From assembly GCF_008831285.2 (NCBI RefSeq), contig NC_045141.1:1862001-1926000 (forward strand): a stretch of 64,000 nt of DNA, in the 5' to 3' direction. The translations under genes were made by a program, and so were the position numbers. Of the stretch, positions 12,177 to 25,061 are shown one piece after another; positions within the stretch are counted from its first letter, which is position 1; each line of letters begins with the position of its first letter. The DNA comes from Nymphaea colorata (Eukaryota > Streptophyta > Magnoliopsida > Nymphaeales > Nymphaeaceae). The notes beneath the pieces were generated by a model. It worked only from the letters and a program-made list of their open reading frames with translations. It did no database searches and was not told the DNA's origin.

Positions 12177-15100
12177 TGTAATGTTCAGCGTTTTGAGTAG
12201 GTTGGGTTGGATTAGGTCCAGACTCGGACAATGAACCCCACCTGCATGAAGAGCCTCACATGGGGCCTCTTCTTCCTTGGCTTCCTCATCGTCTCCCTCT
12301 TCTTCACTCTCTCATCTCGCTGATGGGAAGTCATCACAAAGAAGCAAGAGGCGGAAGAAGGGCAGCAGTGACAGAGGTGAAGGGTGGCAATGGAGGTGAA
12401 GGGTGGCAGTGGAGGCACACAAGTTAACCTTGTCAATCTCTCTCTACTTTTTTTTTTCTATTTCCTCCTTCTTCCTCACCCACTACCGCATTTCTATCCC
12501 TCTACCTCTTGTCAATCTCTGTTGTCTCCCTCTCTTCTGCCCAAGCTTTCTTCGCTTGCACTCTCCATGTCTCTTCTGTCCTCTCCATCTTCTTGCCCTT
12601 TTTCGCACTAGTACCATTCTCCCCCTCGCCATTCCCTATCAGCCTCCCCCTCTGTCCTGATTTTTCTTGCTTTTTCTCCTCTCCCTCTTGTTGTTTTCTG
12701 TTTGTCTCCCTCTCTGTCCGAGTTCTCTGTTTAGTCCCTCGCTCTCTCTCGCAAGCTCTCACTCCCTCGTTAGTCTCTCTCACATTCCCTCTGCCCATTC
12801 TCTTCTCTTCCGCACTCCCTCCCTCCTTTGCTACTCTCTTGTCCCTCTACTCGCACTCTCCCTCTACCGCCAGCCACTTTCACTCGCAGCCTCCTTCCAT
12901 TCGTAGCATTCCTCACTCTCGGCGTCTCTCACCCTCAACCGAGCATTCTCTCGCTACACTCTCCATCTCGCCTGTCTCTTTTTTTTTTCATGCCCAGTTG
13001 TTGTCTCTCCCTAATTGTGCGTGTCAATATCAGTTGAACCACCTACTTCTCCTAACTGGATGCCCTCTTCTAACGGTAGACCCCTCTTTTGATCTCTATT
13101 TCGCTAAGTCTCACCCTATTTAGTGTTTTTGATTGGATTGCAGCTTGAGGACGCGTCTTTCCCCTCATACCAGTGAATTGAAAGCATTGGAGGTGATGGT
13201 AGCAAACAATCTTTATCATTGGTGCTTAGTCAAGCGGTTGGTGCGGCTACCGGGAACACTCCAGTAGTTAGGACTCTAAGAGTGGGGTGAGCGAGGCCTA
13301 ATCGAGCTTAAATTGTCTGATATTTTTTGTTAGTGCATGTATAATTATTATTTGAGCATGTAAGACTCAAGATTAAATGATTTAGAATGCACGTTAGTGA
13401 CATTGCTATATTGGGAAAGGTCTATGACTATTTTGGAGGGACGAGGATCTATGTATATAATTATTTTTTAGCATGATGGGCTAATAATTGAAGCAGTTAT
13501 AGAGCATGGTAGAGATATTGATAATGTTGAGAAGGTTTAGAACCGTTTTAGTGAACTTGTAACGTAAGCTATTGTCGATGTGCATATTTGCATTGTTGGT
13601 TGGGAAAAAGTATGTATGTTGGGAAGATGCCTCAACTATGAAAACAAGTGAGAAACATTTTGGTGATAGGATGAACCGAAAGCTCAGAGTTTAAAACGTC
13701 TGGTTACAACGTCAAAGAGTTGGGAAGAAACCTATTGGAGGCGTTATGGGCTGATACTACATGTTGCTTGAGGCGATGACCTACGCCTCAATGATCCTAT
13801 TTTGTACTTATATAGATTGTAAAGTGAAATGAGTATAAATCTTATCGCATGATTATTTTTGCAGGTACACCGAGCATGTCGAGTAGACCATGAGCGACAA
13901 TATTTGAAGCTCGAGGTGATTTTGGATATTTTTGGCCACGCGCGGCAGATGTGGTGGCATTCCAGGCAAATCTTTGCCTGGGGGCCAAATTTAGAGTGCA
14001 TGTTTTTCAAGATCGTAGCATCCTATGTTGTGTTTGTGATGGATATGTGTGTTATAAGTGCTTAATGCTACATGAATGAATGTATGTGAGTGAATGATTA
14101 TGTGATCGGTGTATTGTCCTTAAATTACTAGCACATGCATTTTAGCAATTAACCGTTTAGGACAAATTAGATGGGGTATCGAGTCGAGTATCTCCTCAAC
14201 CCCGGTTGTGCACTAGAAAGCATCATAGAATGATATTTGCATAGGACAACTATGAGCCAATCATGGACCGAGACTACTCTTCGTGAATTGGCTAAGTTTT
14301 GTAAGACGTGAATGATATGTTTGATTGATGTAGATGTTGCAATATGGTTCGTATACATTTGAATGATGCAATTGAATGAATTTGAATGATAAATGTACCC
14401 ATAAAGTTATGATGGCTAGCTAAGAGCATTGATTGTGTGTGTTACCCTAGTAGGGAGGTATCTTAAGGTATGGGTGCACTCATGAAATGAACCAACCTTG
14501 TGTGCTAGCGGTCATTTTGTGAATGTGTTTTCCTAATGATAAGTTAGTAAAGAATAATAGATGAGAGACCAGTAAGTCATGACAATGTATTTGAGAGATG
14601 TCCAGCCCTCGCCACTAGTCTCGCCTGCTCGGAGCATAGGCAGTGCAAGGCCCTAGGATATCGTTATATGATATGCTTAGAGTGTTGGGCTCCCGTCTTC
14701 CCAACTTAGGTGTCCTAGGGAAGGCTGAGCAACTCTCTTTAGAATTCACACATCTATGGTTGATTGCTCTACCGCTGTAGTTTGAATAGATCCATATCGT
14801 TTTGGGTCACCACAGGGGTTGTCTCCTGACTTTAAGTCACTCGTGGTGTGCACGTGCCTATGTTTTCACCCACAAAAACTGTCAATTCACTAAAGCTATT
14901 GTAAATGAAGTGATTGTAAATGAAAAGAATGTTAATGAAGTGTATGTGAAGGAAGTAAATATGCATGAAATAAATGTGATTTTTAAATGTGTTAATTGTG
15001 GCCATTGAGCGGTCTCTACATGTTGTGGTATATGTGAGGGGCTTCAATGAAAAATCATGTGACTGCATGCTCCTATCATGACATGATAGTGTTTTGTTTT

Positions 15101-15637
15101 CGTATTTGTTATATCCAAGATTTGAGCACATACCTTAGAGGGTTAGGGAGCTATCTGGTTTGTTTCCATACTGCGAAGGCTAAGCCTTCTGTTGTTTACT
15201 TTTTCAGGTTTTGACGGACCCGGGGCAGCAGGTTGATAAGATGACTCAACTCATATTCTATTGGGGAGATTTTGGGTCTATTGTAGTGCCAACGTGTCAT
15301 GTTTTGGTTTCATTGATTCTTTGTTTTTGTTATGCATCAATGTTGTGGTTTTAGGGCATTTTTCTCATATATATTATTGAGAAATATGAAATGAATTTTG
15401 TATGAACTGAATTTACTATATAATGAAATGTTTGCTACATTGCCTTTTGATGTGCATAGCTTCTTTTGAGAAATATGAAATGAATTTTGTATGAACTGAA
15501 TTTACTATATAATGAAATGTTTGCTACATTGTCTTTTGATGTGCATAGCTTCTTTTGAATTGTTGTGTAATCGCACTTCATGTTTTACTTCTTGGTAAAA
15601 AAAAGTTATTTGAGGGTCAAAGTGTTGGGGTGTGACA
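12177..15637 (+). repeat. Solo LTR of a Gypsy-1-related family, 3461 bp
   Basis: It starts TGTAATGTTCAGCG and ends GGGTGTGACA. It aligns in order with the 4921-8026 LTR: CT-rich leader at 12430-13030, a CGAGGCCTAATCGAGC block near 13290, and the gagaccag/gcctgctcgga blocks near 14570. No gag-pol follows or precedes. The flanks are GGTCT (12172-12176) and GTTCT (15638-15642), a 4-of-5 match that fits an aged target duplication. Solo LTRs arise by recombination between the two LTRs of one element. Confidence 0.85.
15378..15555 (+). repeat. 89-bp tandem duplication in the solo LTR
   Basis: Two adjacent near-identical copies, 15378-15466 and 15467-15555, both start TGAGAAATATGAAATG and end in CATAGCTTCTTT. 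The related Gypsy-1 LTR has one copy, so the duplication is specific to this LTR lineage. It lies just upstream of the LTR right end. Confidence 0.85.
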
Positions 15638-15639
15638 GT

Positions 15640-15640
<1 letters not shown>

Positions 15641-15734
<94 letters not shown>
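15641..15734. repeat. Compound (CT)n(AT)n microsatellite
   Basis: About 20 CT units are followed directly by about 25 AT/TA units, immediately after the solo LTR right flank. Length at such loci is usually variable. The ORFs across it on both strands are artefacts. Confidence 0.97.
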
Positions 15735-15736
<2 letters not shown>

Positions 15737-15922
15737 AAAAGCATAAAAAACCATTGCTAAAAAAAGAAACTGGGCCCACTAGTTTTTAAGCATAGAACCA
15801 ATGAGTGTGGTTTTAAATATTTGTAGGCATAGTTTGTAACCATAGCTACAAATTTTTAGCAATGATTTTTTCATTTTTGGCGACAGTTTTTTGCCATCTT
15901 AAAAACATAATTTCTTGTTGTG

Positions 15923-16563
15923 CATAGACATATCATTAGTTGCCAGCTGAAAGTGAGAAAGCCAGGGAGAGAGACAGACAGACACAGAGAGAAAAAAACA
16001 TCAAAGGCAAACAAGGGCTACCTTGGCAATGCATCTCCTCAGCCAGAGAGAGACAGAGAGAGAGAAATCTCATACTTGTATGAAAGGTTGTAGACTATTC
16101 ATTCTATAGATAGGGCTGCAAAGAAAGAGATAGAGAATGGGTGAGATAGAAAGAGAGACGGATTAACAGTGGTGAGGGCAGCATCGGCAATGGTTGACGC
16201 AGAGCCTCAACTAAAAACAAAGGGAAAAACAGAGCAAGTGAGAAAGATAAAGACATTATGTACCTATATGAGAGAGAAGTTGTGGTTCTGAGTCTAGCCC
16301 AACACCAAAAAATAGAGCGCTAGGAAAAGAGGAGAAGTGCAGGTCAGATTGAGAAAGAAGATTGAGGGGAGAGATGAAGATGAGAGACTGTGGAGAGAGG
16401 GTTGAGGGCTTCGAGTGGTCTTGATCATGTTTTGCGGATCACTATTCTATGGTTCCCCACATAATGCCACAGGATGGGTCAGGCTTTTATACCCTCTATT
16501 GTATGTCCTCTCTTTTCCGTGTGTTCCATGGCCAACATTTATGTTGACTGCATAAAAATGGAA
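15923..16563. other. Spacer between CACTA end and Copia-A
   Basis: Purine-rich sequence with many GAGAGA words (15955-16060, 16120-16160, 16330-16410). No ORF above 60 codons that looks coding, and no RNA gene seen. Confidence 0.5.
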
Positions 16564-16568
16564 CATGT

Positions 16569-16850
16569 TGTTAAGTTTGTGCGAATGGGGATCGGGTCTG
16601 TTCAGACCCGATCCACGTCTTTTATATCCACACGCCTAAGAATACTAGGCGGTGGCATTCTTGTAATAATTTATATATTTTTGTACAAATCTGTTGTAAC
16701 CTAATTAGGTTAATGTTTTAATAGAGATTAAGGATTGTAGGGCTGCATTGGCCGACTGCATCTCTTCCTCCATCGTCTTGCTTTATATCCTCTCCTCTCA
16801 ATCTATCTTATTTTCAGCCGGAGAGACATGATTTAGTGAAGATTCTTACA
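16569..16850 (+). repeat. Copia-A 5' LTR
   Basis: Begins TGTTAAGTTTGTG and ends GATTCTTACA, followed at once by the TGGTATCAGAGCC primer site. It carries a perfect inverted repeat with 12-bp arms at 16589-16614 (GGATCGGGTCTG, TT, then CAGACCCGATCC). A TATATATTTTTGTAC word around 16671-16685 may include the promoter TATA box. Confidence 0.95.
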
Positions 16851-17080
16851 TGGTATCAGAGCCAGGTTGCAGCATCCTCCAATGAGTGTTTTCAATCTGA
16901 TGTGATTTGCCCTAATCTGCCCTAAATCCCCCTTTTTCTGGCGTGATTAGCCCTAAATTCAGTTTCTGCCCTAAATCTTCCTTTCTGACGTGATTTGCCC
17001 TAATTTCTGCCGCTGCCCTAAATTCTGCCCCAAGTCGTCTGCCCTAATCATCCCTTTTTCATTATCCCTCTTCGTATTTC

Positions 17081-18319
17081 TTGCCCCTCTTTTCAGTCAT
17101 GGATCAGCCAGCTCCTTCCCTTTTATCTTCTAGCTTTCTCTCCCAACTTATCTCTCAAAAACTAAACCATAGTAACTATTTGACTTGGAAACGTCAAATT
17201 GTCCCATTCATTAAAAGTCATAGACTCTATGGACATAACGATGGCACTACTCCAGCACCTCCAAAGTACATTGACCGTGAAGTGAAGAGGACCGTTGTGG
17301 GAGATCAAGCTGCTGGGACTCCGGCTGGGAGTGAGATTAGATTTGAATATGAAACTCTCACTGAAAACAATCCTAAATACGAAGTTTGGCTGGCTCACGA
17401 CCAGTCCCTTGTTGCCTACATTACTTCTACTTTGTCAGAGGAGGTATTAGGAGGCATTGATGATGATTTAACAGCCCTGGAGTTGTGGTCTACCCTTGTC
17501 ACGACGTATTCTCAAGTAACGGAAGCACGTTTTCTGCAATTAAGAAGGCAATTTCAGGACATCAAGCGTGGGATGCGTACAGTCTTGGAATATTTGAATG
17601 AAATAAAAAGTGTAAGTGATCAGCTTGCTGCTATTGGACATCCCGTCAGCGACAAGAACAAAGTGCAACAAGTTTTAAGTGGACTGGGAGCAGATTTTGA
17701 CATATTTTGCACAGCCTTGGAAGTTCTTCCTATCCTCCCATCTTTTGAAGATCTGAAGGCCAAGCTTTTTCAGCATGAAGCTAGTCGTGTTCAGCGACAG
17801 AGTTTGATTCATTCCAACAGCCACAATGTACTGATCACAAGAACACATGCAGTGCAAGGGATTTGCACCCGTCCTTGGACTTCTCAGGCGGGAATGGGAA
17901 GAGGTATTCTCCTAACACCGCAGGGCATGAATACTACGCCTAGAAGGGCTCCGACTTGCTTCTATTGCAACAAGAGGGGACATGTGAAATCAGAATGTTG
18001 GCACAATCCTCAGAACAAAAATAATCAGATCAGGCGTAAGAACAAGGCGGCAGCAAGGCCAGCTTCATCATCATCTGGCTCAAATCCGACATCAAATGTT
18101 TCAGCAGACGTGCAGCAGCTTCTAATGACAGCTTTATCTAAATTCCACTTGAAACAAAATGAGCAAGGAGAGTTGTATGTGGACTCTGGAGCAGCAGCCC
18201 ATGTTACTGGTGCAACAGGTAATCTCTCTAGTGTTTTCCCTTATTTAGATCAAGGCTCAGTTGTCGTGGGAGATGGTTCCCATCACACAATATCGCACAT
18301 TGGAAATGCATATCTATAG
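17081..18319 (+). pseudogene. Copia-A gag and protease start (412-codon open frame)
   Basis: This is the best-preserved retroelement ORF in the window. A second Met at 17099 (MDQPAPSL) may be the true start. Residues 20-60 carry the copia gag N-terminal motif (QKLNHSNYLTWKRQIVPFI), the middle holds the gag core, and near residue 293 is a CCHC knuckle, CFYCNKRGHVKSECW. Near residue 368 the protease active site reads VDSGAAAHVTG with the catalytic Asp intact. A one-base shift near 18310 ends the frame, and the protease then continues in the next frame (SIGSSSIPLKNVLVVPS). Gag would form the particle and the protease would cut the polyprotein. Confidence 0.9.
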
Positions 18320-19500
18320 GCTCTTCTTCCATTCCATTAAAGAATGTCCTTGTTGTTCCTAGTATCAAGAAAAATATTATCTCAGTGTCCAAACTTATTG
18401 ATGACACTCATTCCTTTGTTGAATTCACACAACCTTCTGTTTATGTCAAGGATGTTCGAACCAAGAAGACATTCGCTGAGGGCACTCGCAAAGGAGATAT
18501 GTATGTCTTTGAAGAAGCTCCAAAGCTGTCAAAACCTCACTCTTCAGATTCATGTTTTCCAAGTCATAGTGAAGTCAATGTTGCTGAGTATAATAAGTCG
18601 TCCATTTGGCATGGTCGGTTAGCTCATTGTAGTCAGTCTTTTGTTCGAAGTCTTGTTGCAGAGGGCTCTTAGATAAGTCCAGTCTGAGTTTAGTTAGTGA
18701 GACCAGCATGTGCTCGAGTTGTCATATCTGTAAGAGTCATGCCCTTCCTTTTCAATCAATCAATAAAAGAGCTTCAAAGGTTTTTGACACCATATATTCC
18801 GATGTTTGGGGGCCTGCTCCAATTCCTTCTTCTTCTGGGAGTAGATACTATGTCATTTTTATTCTTTCATATTCCCGATATACTTGGATCCATTTCATGA
18901 AATACAAATCAGAAGTTTTTCGCTTGTTTACTCAATTTCATGCCTTGGTTTGGAATAAATACTCCAGTAATATTGTGCATTTTCAATGTGATGGTGGTGG
19001 TGAATTTATTTTTAATGAATTTACTGAGTACTTACTAGATCATGGGATCACTAGACAAATCTCATGCCCGCATACACCTCAGCAAAACGGAATTGCTGAA
19101 AGGAAACATAGGCATATTGTTGAAAACGTGCTTAGCATGATGCATGACACAGACTTACCTATGACATTGTGGACTGAGGCTTTTCATACAGCTGTTCATG
19201 TTATAAACTGACTACCATTGGCTTTGCTTGATGGAAAGTCACCATTTTTTCTATTACATCAGGAACAACCATGTTATGAGGAATTGCGTGTTTTTGGATG
19301 TGTGTGCTATGTGCATATTGATGTTTCCTTAAGAAACAAATTTCAAGATCGTGCTGTTTTGTGCAGATTTATAGGGTATGCAGAAAACTACAAGGTTATA
19401 GGTGTTACAATCCTAAAACTGGGCGTGTACGTGTTTCACAGCATGTTGTTTTTTATGAAAGCAGGTTACAGGATCCAAAGGCTACTTCTGTGACACTTAA
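18310..19500 (+). pseudogene. Copia-A protease end and integrase, broken
   Basis: The shifted frame carries the GAG-pre-integrase block (SIWHGRLAHCSQSFVRSL) and the zinc-binding CSSCHICKSHALPF. The core follows with YSDVWGPAP, HFQCDGGGEF and PQQNGIAERKHR, so the D, D and E residues are present. A stop at about 18671 and a TGA at 19209-19211 (from CGA, ending INR early) interrupt it. The end of the integrase (VFGCVCYVHI) runs to about 19400, where the frame shifts again. Confidence 0.88.
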
Positions 19501-21403
19501 TGACAAAAATGAGGTGTATGATACTTGGTTACATGCCAAAATCTTAAGACAAGGGGCGGAAATGTTGCCTGAGCGAAAGGAGCAAGCTGTAAATAAGCCT
19601 GAGACACTTGTAAGTAGTTCCTTAGACAACACTACTTCCTTGGATAACCTGCCTTCATCTTCTCAGCCCAATGATCCACCTATAGATAATTGGTTCTCAG
19701 GCCTGGTATACTCTAGGCGATCAGCCCCTACTACAGCTCCACGCCAATCACAACGCGTACGACATCCTATTGACAGTTGGGCGAGCTATAATAAATTTTC
19801 TCTGGATTTTCAACTGTTTATGACAGAAGTCATCAAAAAGGTGGAACCAAAATGTTATCAACATGCGAGTAAGGAAAAATGTTGGGTTGAAGCTATGAAT
19901 GAGGAAATGGCAGCCTTGCATGAGTGTCAGACATGGCAGATTGTCCCTTGTCCAGATGATAAGAATGTTGTGGGCTCCAAATGAGTGTACAAACTGAAAT
20001 ATAAGCCAGATGGTAGCATTGATCGATACAAAGCTCGCCTTGTGGCGCGAGGCTTCACTCAGCAATACGGGGAAGATTATGATGAGACATTCAGTTCGGT
20101 CATCAAGATGAGAACAATACGTGTAATTATTTCTCTTGCAGTCTCATATGGATGGCCTCTTTATCAGTTAGATGTCAAAAAAAGCCTTCCTTCATGGGAT
20201 TCTAAAGGAAGAGGTATATATGGAGCAACCTCCCGGCTATAGTACCCATGATCCTCAAAAATGGGTTTGTAAATTACATAAGTCTCTATATGGGTTGAAG
20301 CAAGCTTCTAGGTCATGGTTCGATCGGTTTTCTCATCATATATAACAAGTTGGTTTTCTCCGAAGCTTTCTCGATCACTCTCTATTTATCTACCATACCA
20401 GAGAAACTACCACTTGGTTACTTATATATATCGATGACATTGTTATAAGTGGGAATTCTTCTTCACATATTTCTTATGTTAAAGATATGTTGAAGCAAGA
20501 ATTCAAGATGAAGGATCTCAGCGAATTACGATACTTCTTGGGTGTTGAAATTGACAGGACGAATGACAGATTGAGTCTTACGCAACATAAGTATACCCTT
20601 GATGTTTTGGGCATGGTAGGTATGATTAATTGCAAACCCATAACTACTCCTAGTGTTCTGAACACTAAATTGACTGCCTCTAATGGAACTGCTGCATATT
20701 CAAATCCTACATTCTATCGATTGTTGGTATGTTACAATACATCACTTTTACTCGCCCAGACATAGTATATGCTGTAAATCAGATCTCTCAGTTTATGCAT
20801 GCACCCACAGAAGGACATATGGATGCCGCTACGCGGATCTTACGATACCTCAAAGCTACTCTTGGAGATGGATTAGTCTACACAAAATGTCCCAATGCTT
20901 CACTTGGACATAGCATATATACCTATACTGATGCAGACTGGGCAGGGGATCCCGATGACCGACGATCAGTTTCAGGTTTTTGTCTTTTTCTTGATTCGAA
21001 TCTCATTTGTTGGAGTAGTAAGAAACAGCGTGCGGTTGCGCGATCTAGCACTGAGGCAGAGTATAGAGCAATGGCTGCAGGGACAGCTGAAGCGTCATGG
21101 TTACGACATTTTATTGGAGAGCTCAATCTTCCTATTGTTCAGTCTTCATTCCTTTGTGACAATCAAAGTGCGATAAAAATTGTCTTCAACCCCATCATAC
21201 ATAATCGTACCAAGCACATAGAGATTGATCAACACTTCATCCGTCAGAAGGTTGAAGAAGTCGAGATCTTGCCTGCTTATATATCCACCAGTGAACAGAT
21301 AGCTGATCTCTTTACCAAAGGACTCACAGGGCAGCACTTTTGGGAATTGAAGAACAAGTTGTGCATGATCAAATCTCATGCACAACTTGAGGGGGGTTGT
21401 TAA
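19361..21403 (+). pseudogene. Copia-A reverse transcriptase and RNase H, broken
   Basis: The RT starts with EEMAALHECQTWQIVPCP, then a TGA at 19982-19984 where Trp is expected, then [20 protein letters not shown] frameshift near 20180 disrupts LDVKNAFL. The palm follows in another frame with [15 protein letters not shown] and LLIYIDDIVISG, so the catalytic YxDD is YIDD. RNase H (20729-21403) is open for 224 codons with ADWAGDPDDRRSVSG and RSSTEAEYRAMA and ends LEGGC at the purine tract. It cannot give one polyprotein. Confidence 0.9.
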
Positions 21404-21679
21404 GTTTGTGCTTATGGGGATCGGGTCTGTTCAGACCCGATCCACTTCTTTTATATCCACGAGCCTAAGAATACTAGGCGGTGGCATTCTTGTAATATTT
21501 TATATATTTTTGTACAAGTCTGTTGTAACCTAATTAGGTTAATGTTTTAATAGAGATTAAGGATTGTAGGGCTGCATTGGCCGACTGCATCTCTTCCTCC
21601 ATCGTCTTGCTTTCTATCCTCTCTTCTCAATCTATCTTATTGTCAGCCGGAGAGACATGATTCAGTGAAGATTCTTACA
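21398..21679 (+). repeat. Copia-A 3' LTR
   Basis: Same length and ends as the 5' LTR, and preceded by a purine tract (CTTGAGGGGGGT). It carries the same 12-bp-arm inverted repeat at 21418-21443. The flank CATGT at 21680-21684 repeats the left flank. Confidence 0.95.
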
Positions 21680-21684
21680 CATGT

Positions 21685-24600
21685 TCTGCCATCTTTCACT
21701 GCAACCAAACGGCTCTTAGATTTCTTCATATGATAGTTGTATTGATCCTTGTATCATATGCTTGCAACAAAGAATCTACTGGCAAAGAGGAAGGCAAATT
21801 TGGTATGTTGAAGCTCTCAATGATGAGTACTTGTTAATGTTATAGTGGTTTTGTTAAAAAATTACACGTGGTTGCGCTTGGGTGTGAGGACGAGAAAAGA
21901 AGGCATCAAGAAATGGAGCACTAGCAATCAGTGACCTAGTTGTTTTTATTTGCATTGTTTCTATATATTGCTTTTATTAAATGTTAATTTTGTCATGGGC
22001 AAATAAGTCAGTTATTTCCTTACATTACATTGATAAATTGTTGTTGAGAACATTAGTCCTATTACTTTGATAAATTGACATTATCACTTCATTTGTTATT
22101 CATTTCGTTTGCTATTAAGTCATCATATCAACTCTTTATTTGGTTTTACATTGCTAATCATCGTTATTTAGTTGCTACATGTTCCATATCGTTGCTCATT
22201 ATTTTTTTGTTAGTTGTAAATCACTTCATTTTGTATGCATATATTCTTAGACCACTTCATATGTTAGTTACTCACTTTTATTGATACTAATATTGCCTTC
22301 TAGCACGAAAAAATTTGGGTAACATGGAAGCTAAATCTTTTTCTACTGAAGGTCCCAATGATGAACACAATATCTATATGAACAAAGCACTTGAAAGCAG
22401 GCCTGCACACAAAAATATTTTAGGGAACAATGTGAATGGCACACTTGAAAGTAGAATTGTCTATAGTGACAACAAATGTGACAAGTACTTTTTTCCCATC
22501 ACGAGAATGATATGTGTCCAACTTGAAATAATTTTGAACCTCATATTCTAGCAAAAGGTATACGATTTGAGAGTGATGTTGGCTTTTGCAATGTGCATGC
22601 CCTCCAACATAGATTCATTTGCTAGACAGTTCTGCTTGGAACAAAAATGAACTTTTGTACAACTCTATTGTAAAGACATTTGAGTGCTTGTTTAAACGAT
22701 TACAAATGCAATGAATGGATAGCATCATCAAGTTGTACTAATTAACTATGCCCATTCAATAATAGTTGCAATATCTCGTAGATGGCCGAATGCATGTCAT
22801 TGCCTCTATTTGTGATTTTTTTTTTAAATGTAACAAAAAACATAGACACCATACTTAAATCATAATAAGTTTCAATGAAAGTTTTAGATTGTGTGTACCT
22901 TAGAGAAGATGATTACAATTTTCAATCGACATGGACAGGATATTGGTTGTACACCAAGTTTAAAATTTTAAAGTTTCAAATTTGAAGTATGAATTATTGC
23001 TTTGCAATTTTTAGATGTATAATTCAGGACTTCAGTGATAAACTTTGTTAGTATATGTGTAGTTTATAAACTTTAAAGTTTCTTTCTTTCATTTTGTTTT
23101 ATCCACAATGATTTTTTCATAGTAACCTACCTATTATCTATATTTCTAATTTTTACTTTCTAAAGATGGTACTGTCATTTCTTCTGCTCTTTTTTAGCCC
23201 TTTCATCCATGTTCTCACATAAAAATGGCAAATAAATGAAGGCTCTTCAAATGAAAACCTTTTCTCCCTTAGGGGAAACAACATTGTTTGCCTTTGAAAC
23301 ATATTTTAACTTGTTTTCAGGTGTCACAAAACCGGGTTTGTACAAAACCTAGTCTCTATAGACCATATTTTTGGTATGGTAAATGAAAACCTACCCCCTT
23401 GGTTTTTTACTCCAAAACATCGTTCTAGGATGAATGGAGGACAATAGAAACAGATGGCCACCATGCCTCACACTGAATGGAAGATCAAAGCTATCAATGG
23501 GAGTCGTCGTTACTCGTTATTGTTAATTTGCTTGTTAAGTTCATCATATTTTCTAGATAAAGTTCCAATGACCTATACAGAGAATTAGGTGATTTCATAA
23601 ACTACTGCAAACAGTGAAGGATGTTGACCACCTGGACCCACTCTTCTAACTCGATCCTCTGTGCTTCTGGTGATTCTTGTCCTAACTGTTCAAGATATTT
23701 GGAAATACTGACAAATCGGAGTCCAATAAACCTTTAGTGCGCTAGATTTGTAGAGGGATCAGCCAAAAAACGAGACTGGAAATTATAGTTGATAGACCGG
23801 ATTTGCAGACTGGAGGTGGGTCCAACGCCATAAACCATTTCCATGCTTTGGATTTTTCTGTGGGTTGGTGGTTTTTGCATTCGTATATGGCTTATGTACA
23901 CTTTTTTTGCAAGAACGAACAGACACTATGTTACCTTCCTTATCAACACTTGTTGACCATCTGAATCTTTTTTTTTTAATCTAAAAACATTCGTTTTCTT
24001 GAGAAAAAGACTTGTACTCTTCTTGTTTGCGTTGTAATTTTAAGTACTTCTAATTGGTAAGCACGATTATCGACTATTGAGTTTAGAATGATGAAGAAAT
24101 ACACTAAGACAAGGAATAGGTTGAACTTGATTGGAGTCTAGAGGAAATTTGCTCCAAGACCCCAAAATGCAGGTACTTTTTGAGCCCATAGCTTTATATT
24201 CTTGAGCTGCTTGTTGTAAGTTGTTGATTGTAGTGGTCAACTTTTTTGTTGATTGGAGTCTCTAGATAAGACTGCTAAGGATGAATAGAACTCGTGATCA
24301 GCTCTCTAACAGCATTAACTGTGCTGAGATTGGACTGTGTGGTGAAAAGCTTGTCATTGGAAATATGAGTTCTTTTGAGAATTTTGAAAAACTTAAATAT
24401 AGTTTTTAAGAACTGGAGGGCTGCTTATTTCTAAATGCATGGTACTATTAAGGAATTTAATAACAAGCTAGTAGTTGGAGTAGCAAATTTGTTCACTAGA
24501 GGAGTAATAATCTTAAGTGAGATTTATAACACCTTTAATGATGACTTAATCATGAATTAATGCTAATTAATCAAATGATTAACCACTAATGGCATTACTA

Positions 24601-25053
24601 ATGGCTAGGGATTAAATTGATTTTTTTAAAATAGTGGAACTATTTTTTGAATTTTTTGGTCAATTAAAGGGCTGTTTGAGCGTAACTCGATTGGGGAGAC
24701 CAGAAATGCCCCTTTTGTGGTTTACCGATCCAAAACTAATAACATAACCATATATTATAGACTGGTAACCTCTCTGGCCACATGATTATTTTTGTATTGT
24801 GTTATTAAAAAACCATCACAAAAAATGCATCGTATCGGTAAAAGCCATGGCCAAACAATTGAGTGTTGCAAATACACTTTTTGCAACCTTTTTTTTCGAT
24901 ACAAAAAAAAAAAAACTACCTAGCCATACCAGTAGTTTTTTTTTTTTCAATTTTGTGAGACAAAAAATAATCACAAGTGGTGCATTCCACGGTTAAAAAC
25001 TATGATCAATCAACTATAATCACAAAATGCACTATTTTTTATGGTTTTTTAGT
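21685..25053. other. AT-rich spacer without recognisable genes
   Basis: Only short ORFs are present, for example 22075-22284 and 22315-22551. The latter is 78 codons starting MGNMEAKSFSTEGPNDEHN, with no domain I know. The 24790-25050 part carries CCATCACAAAA and TTGCAAATACACTTTTTGCA words that recur at 32150-32250 on the far side of hAT-1. That end therefore probably belongs to a CACTA-like element into which hAT-1 jumped. No RNA gene was seen. Confidence 0.45.
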
Positions 25054-25061
25054 GTCACCAA

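Larger units (their letters stand above)
8027..15922 (+). mobile_element. CACTA (En/Spm) element remnant, interrupted by a solo LTR
   Basis: A TNP2-type transposase fragment begins directly at the Gypsy-1 border (8027). A CACTA-type terminal repeat, TTTCTTGTTGTG, lies at 15911-15922. Its reverse complement CACAACAAGAAA differs from the common plant CACTACAAGAAA end by one base. Just inside it are short AGCAATG and GCGACAG words like the subterminal repeats of CACTA elements. The 12177-15637 solo LTR is a later insertion. The left end must be before the window, on the far side of Gypsy-1. That the two parts belong to one element is inference from order and orientation. Confidence 0.55.
16569..21679 (+). 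mobile_element. Copia-A: full-length Ty1/copia retrotransposon, 5111 bp
   Basis: Two 282-bp LTRs, 16569-16850 and 21398-21679, flank gag, protease, integrase, RT and RNase H in copia order. The 5-bp target duplication CATGT is at 16564-16568 and 21680-21684. The primer site TGGTATCAGAGCC starts right after the 5' LTR at 16851, and a purine tract ending GAGGGGGGT precedes the 3' LTR. By hand alignment the LTRs differ at about 11 of 282 positions (near 4%), so insertion is moderately young. The internal region has at least two stops and several frameshifts, so it is not autonomous now. Confidence 0.96.

Noticed and set aside
12502-13123. 204-codon ORF and overlapping frames
   Set aside because: Same CT-rich LTR leader in the solo LTR; low complexity, no domain, and frames not conserved with the related LTRs.
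15505-15789. ORFs with IYIYIY and RERERE runs
   Set aside because: Pure translation of the CT/AT microsatellite.
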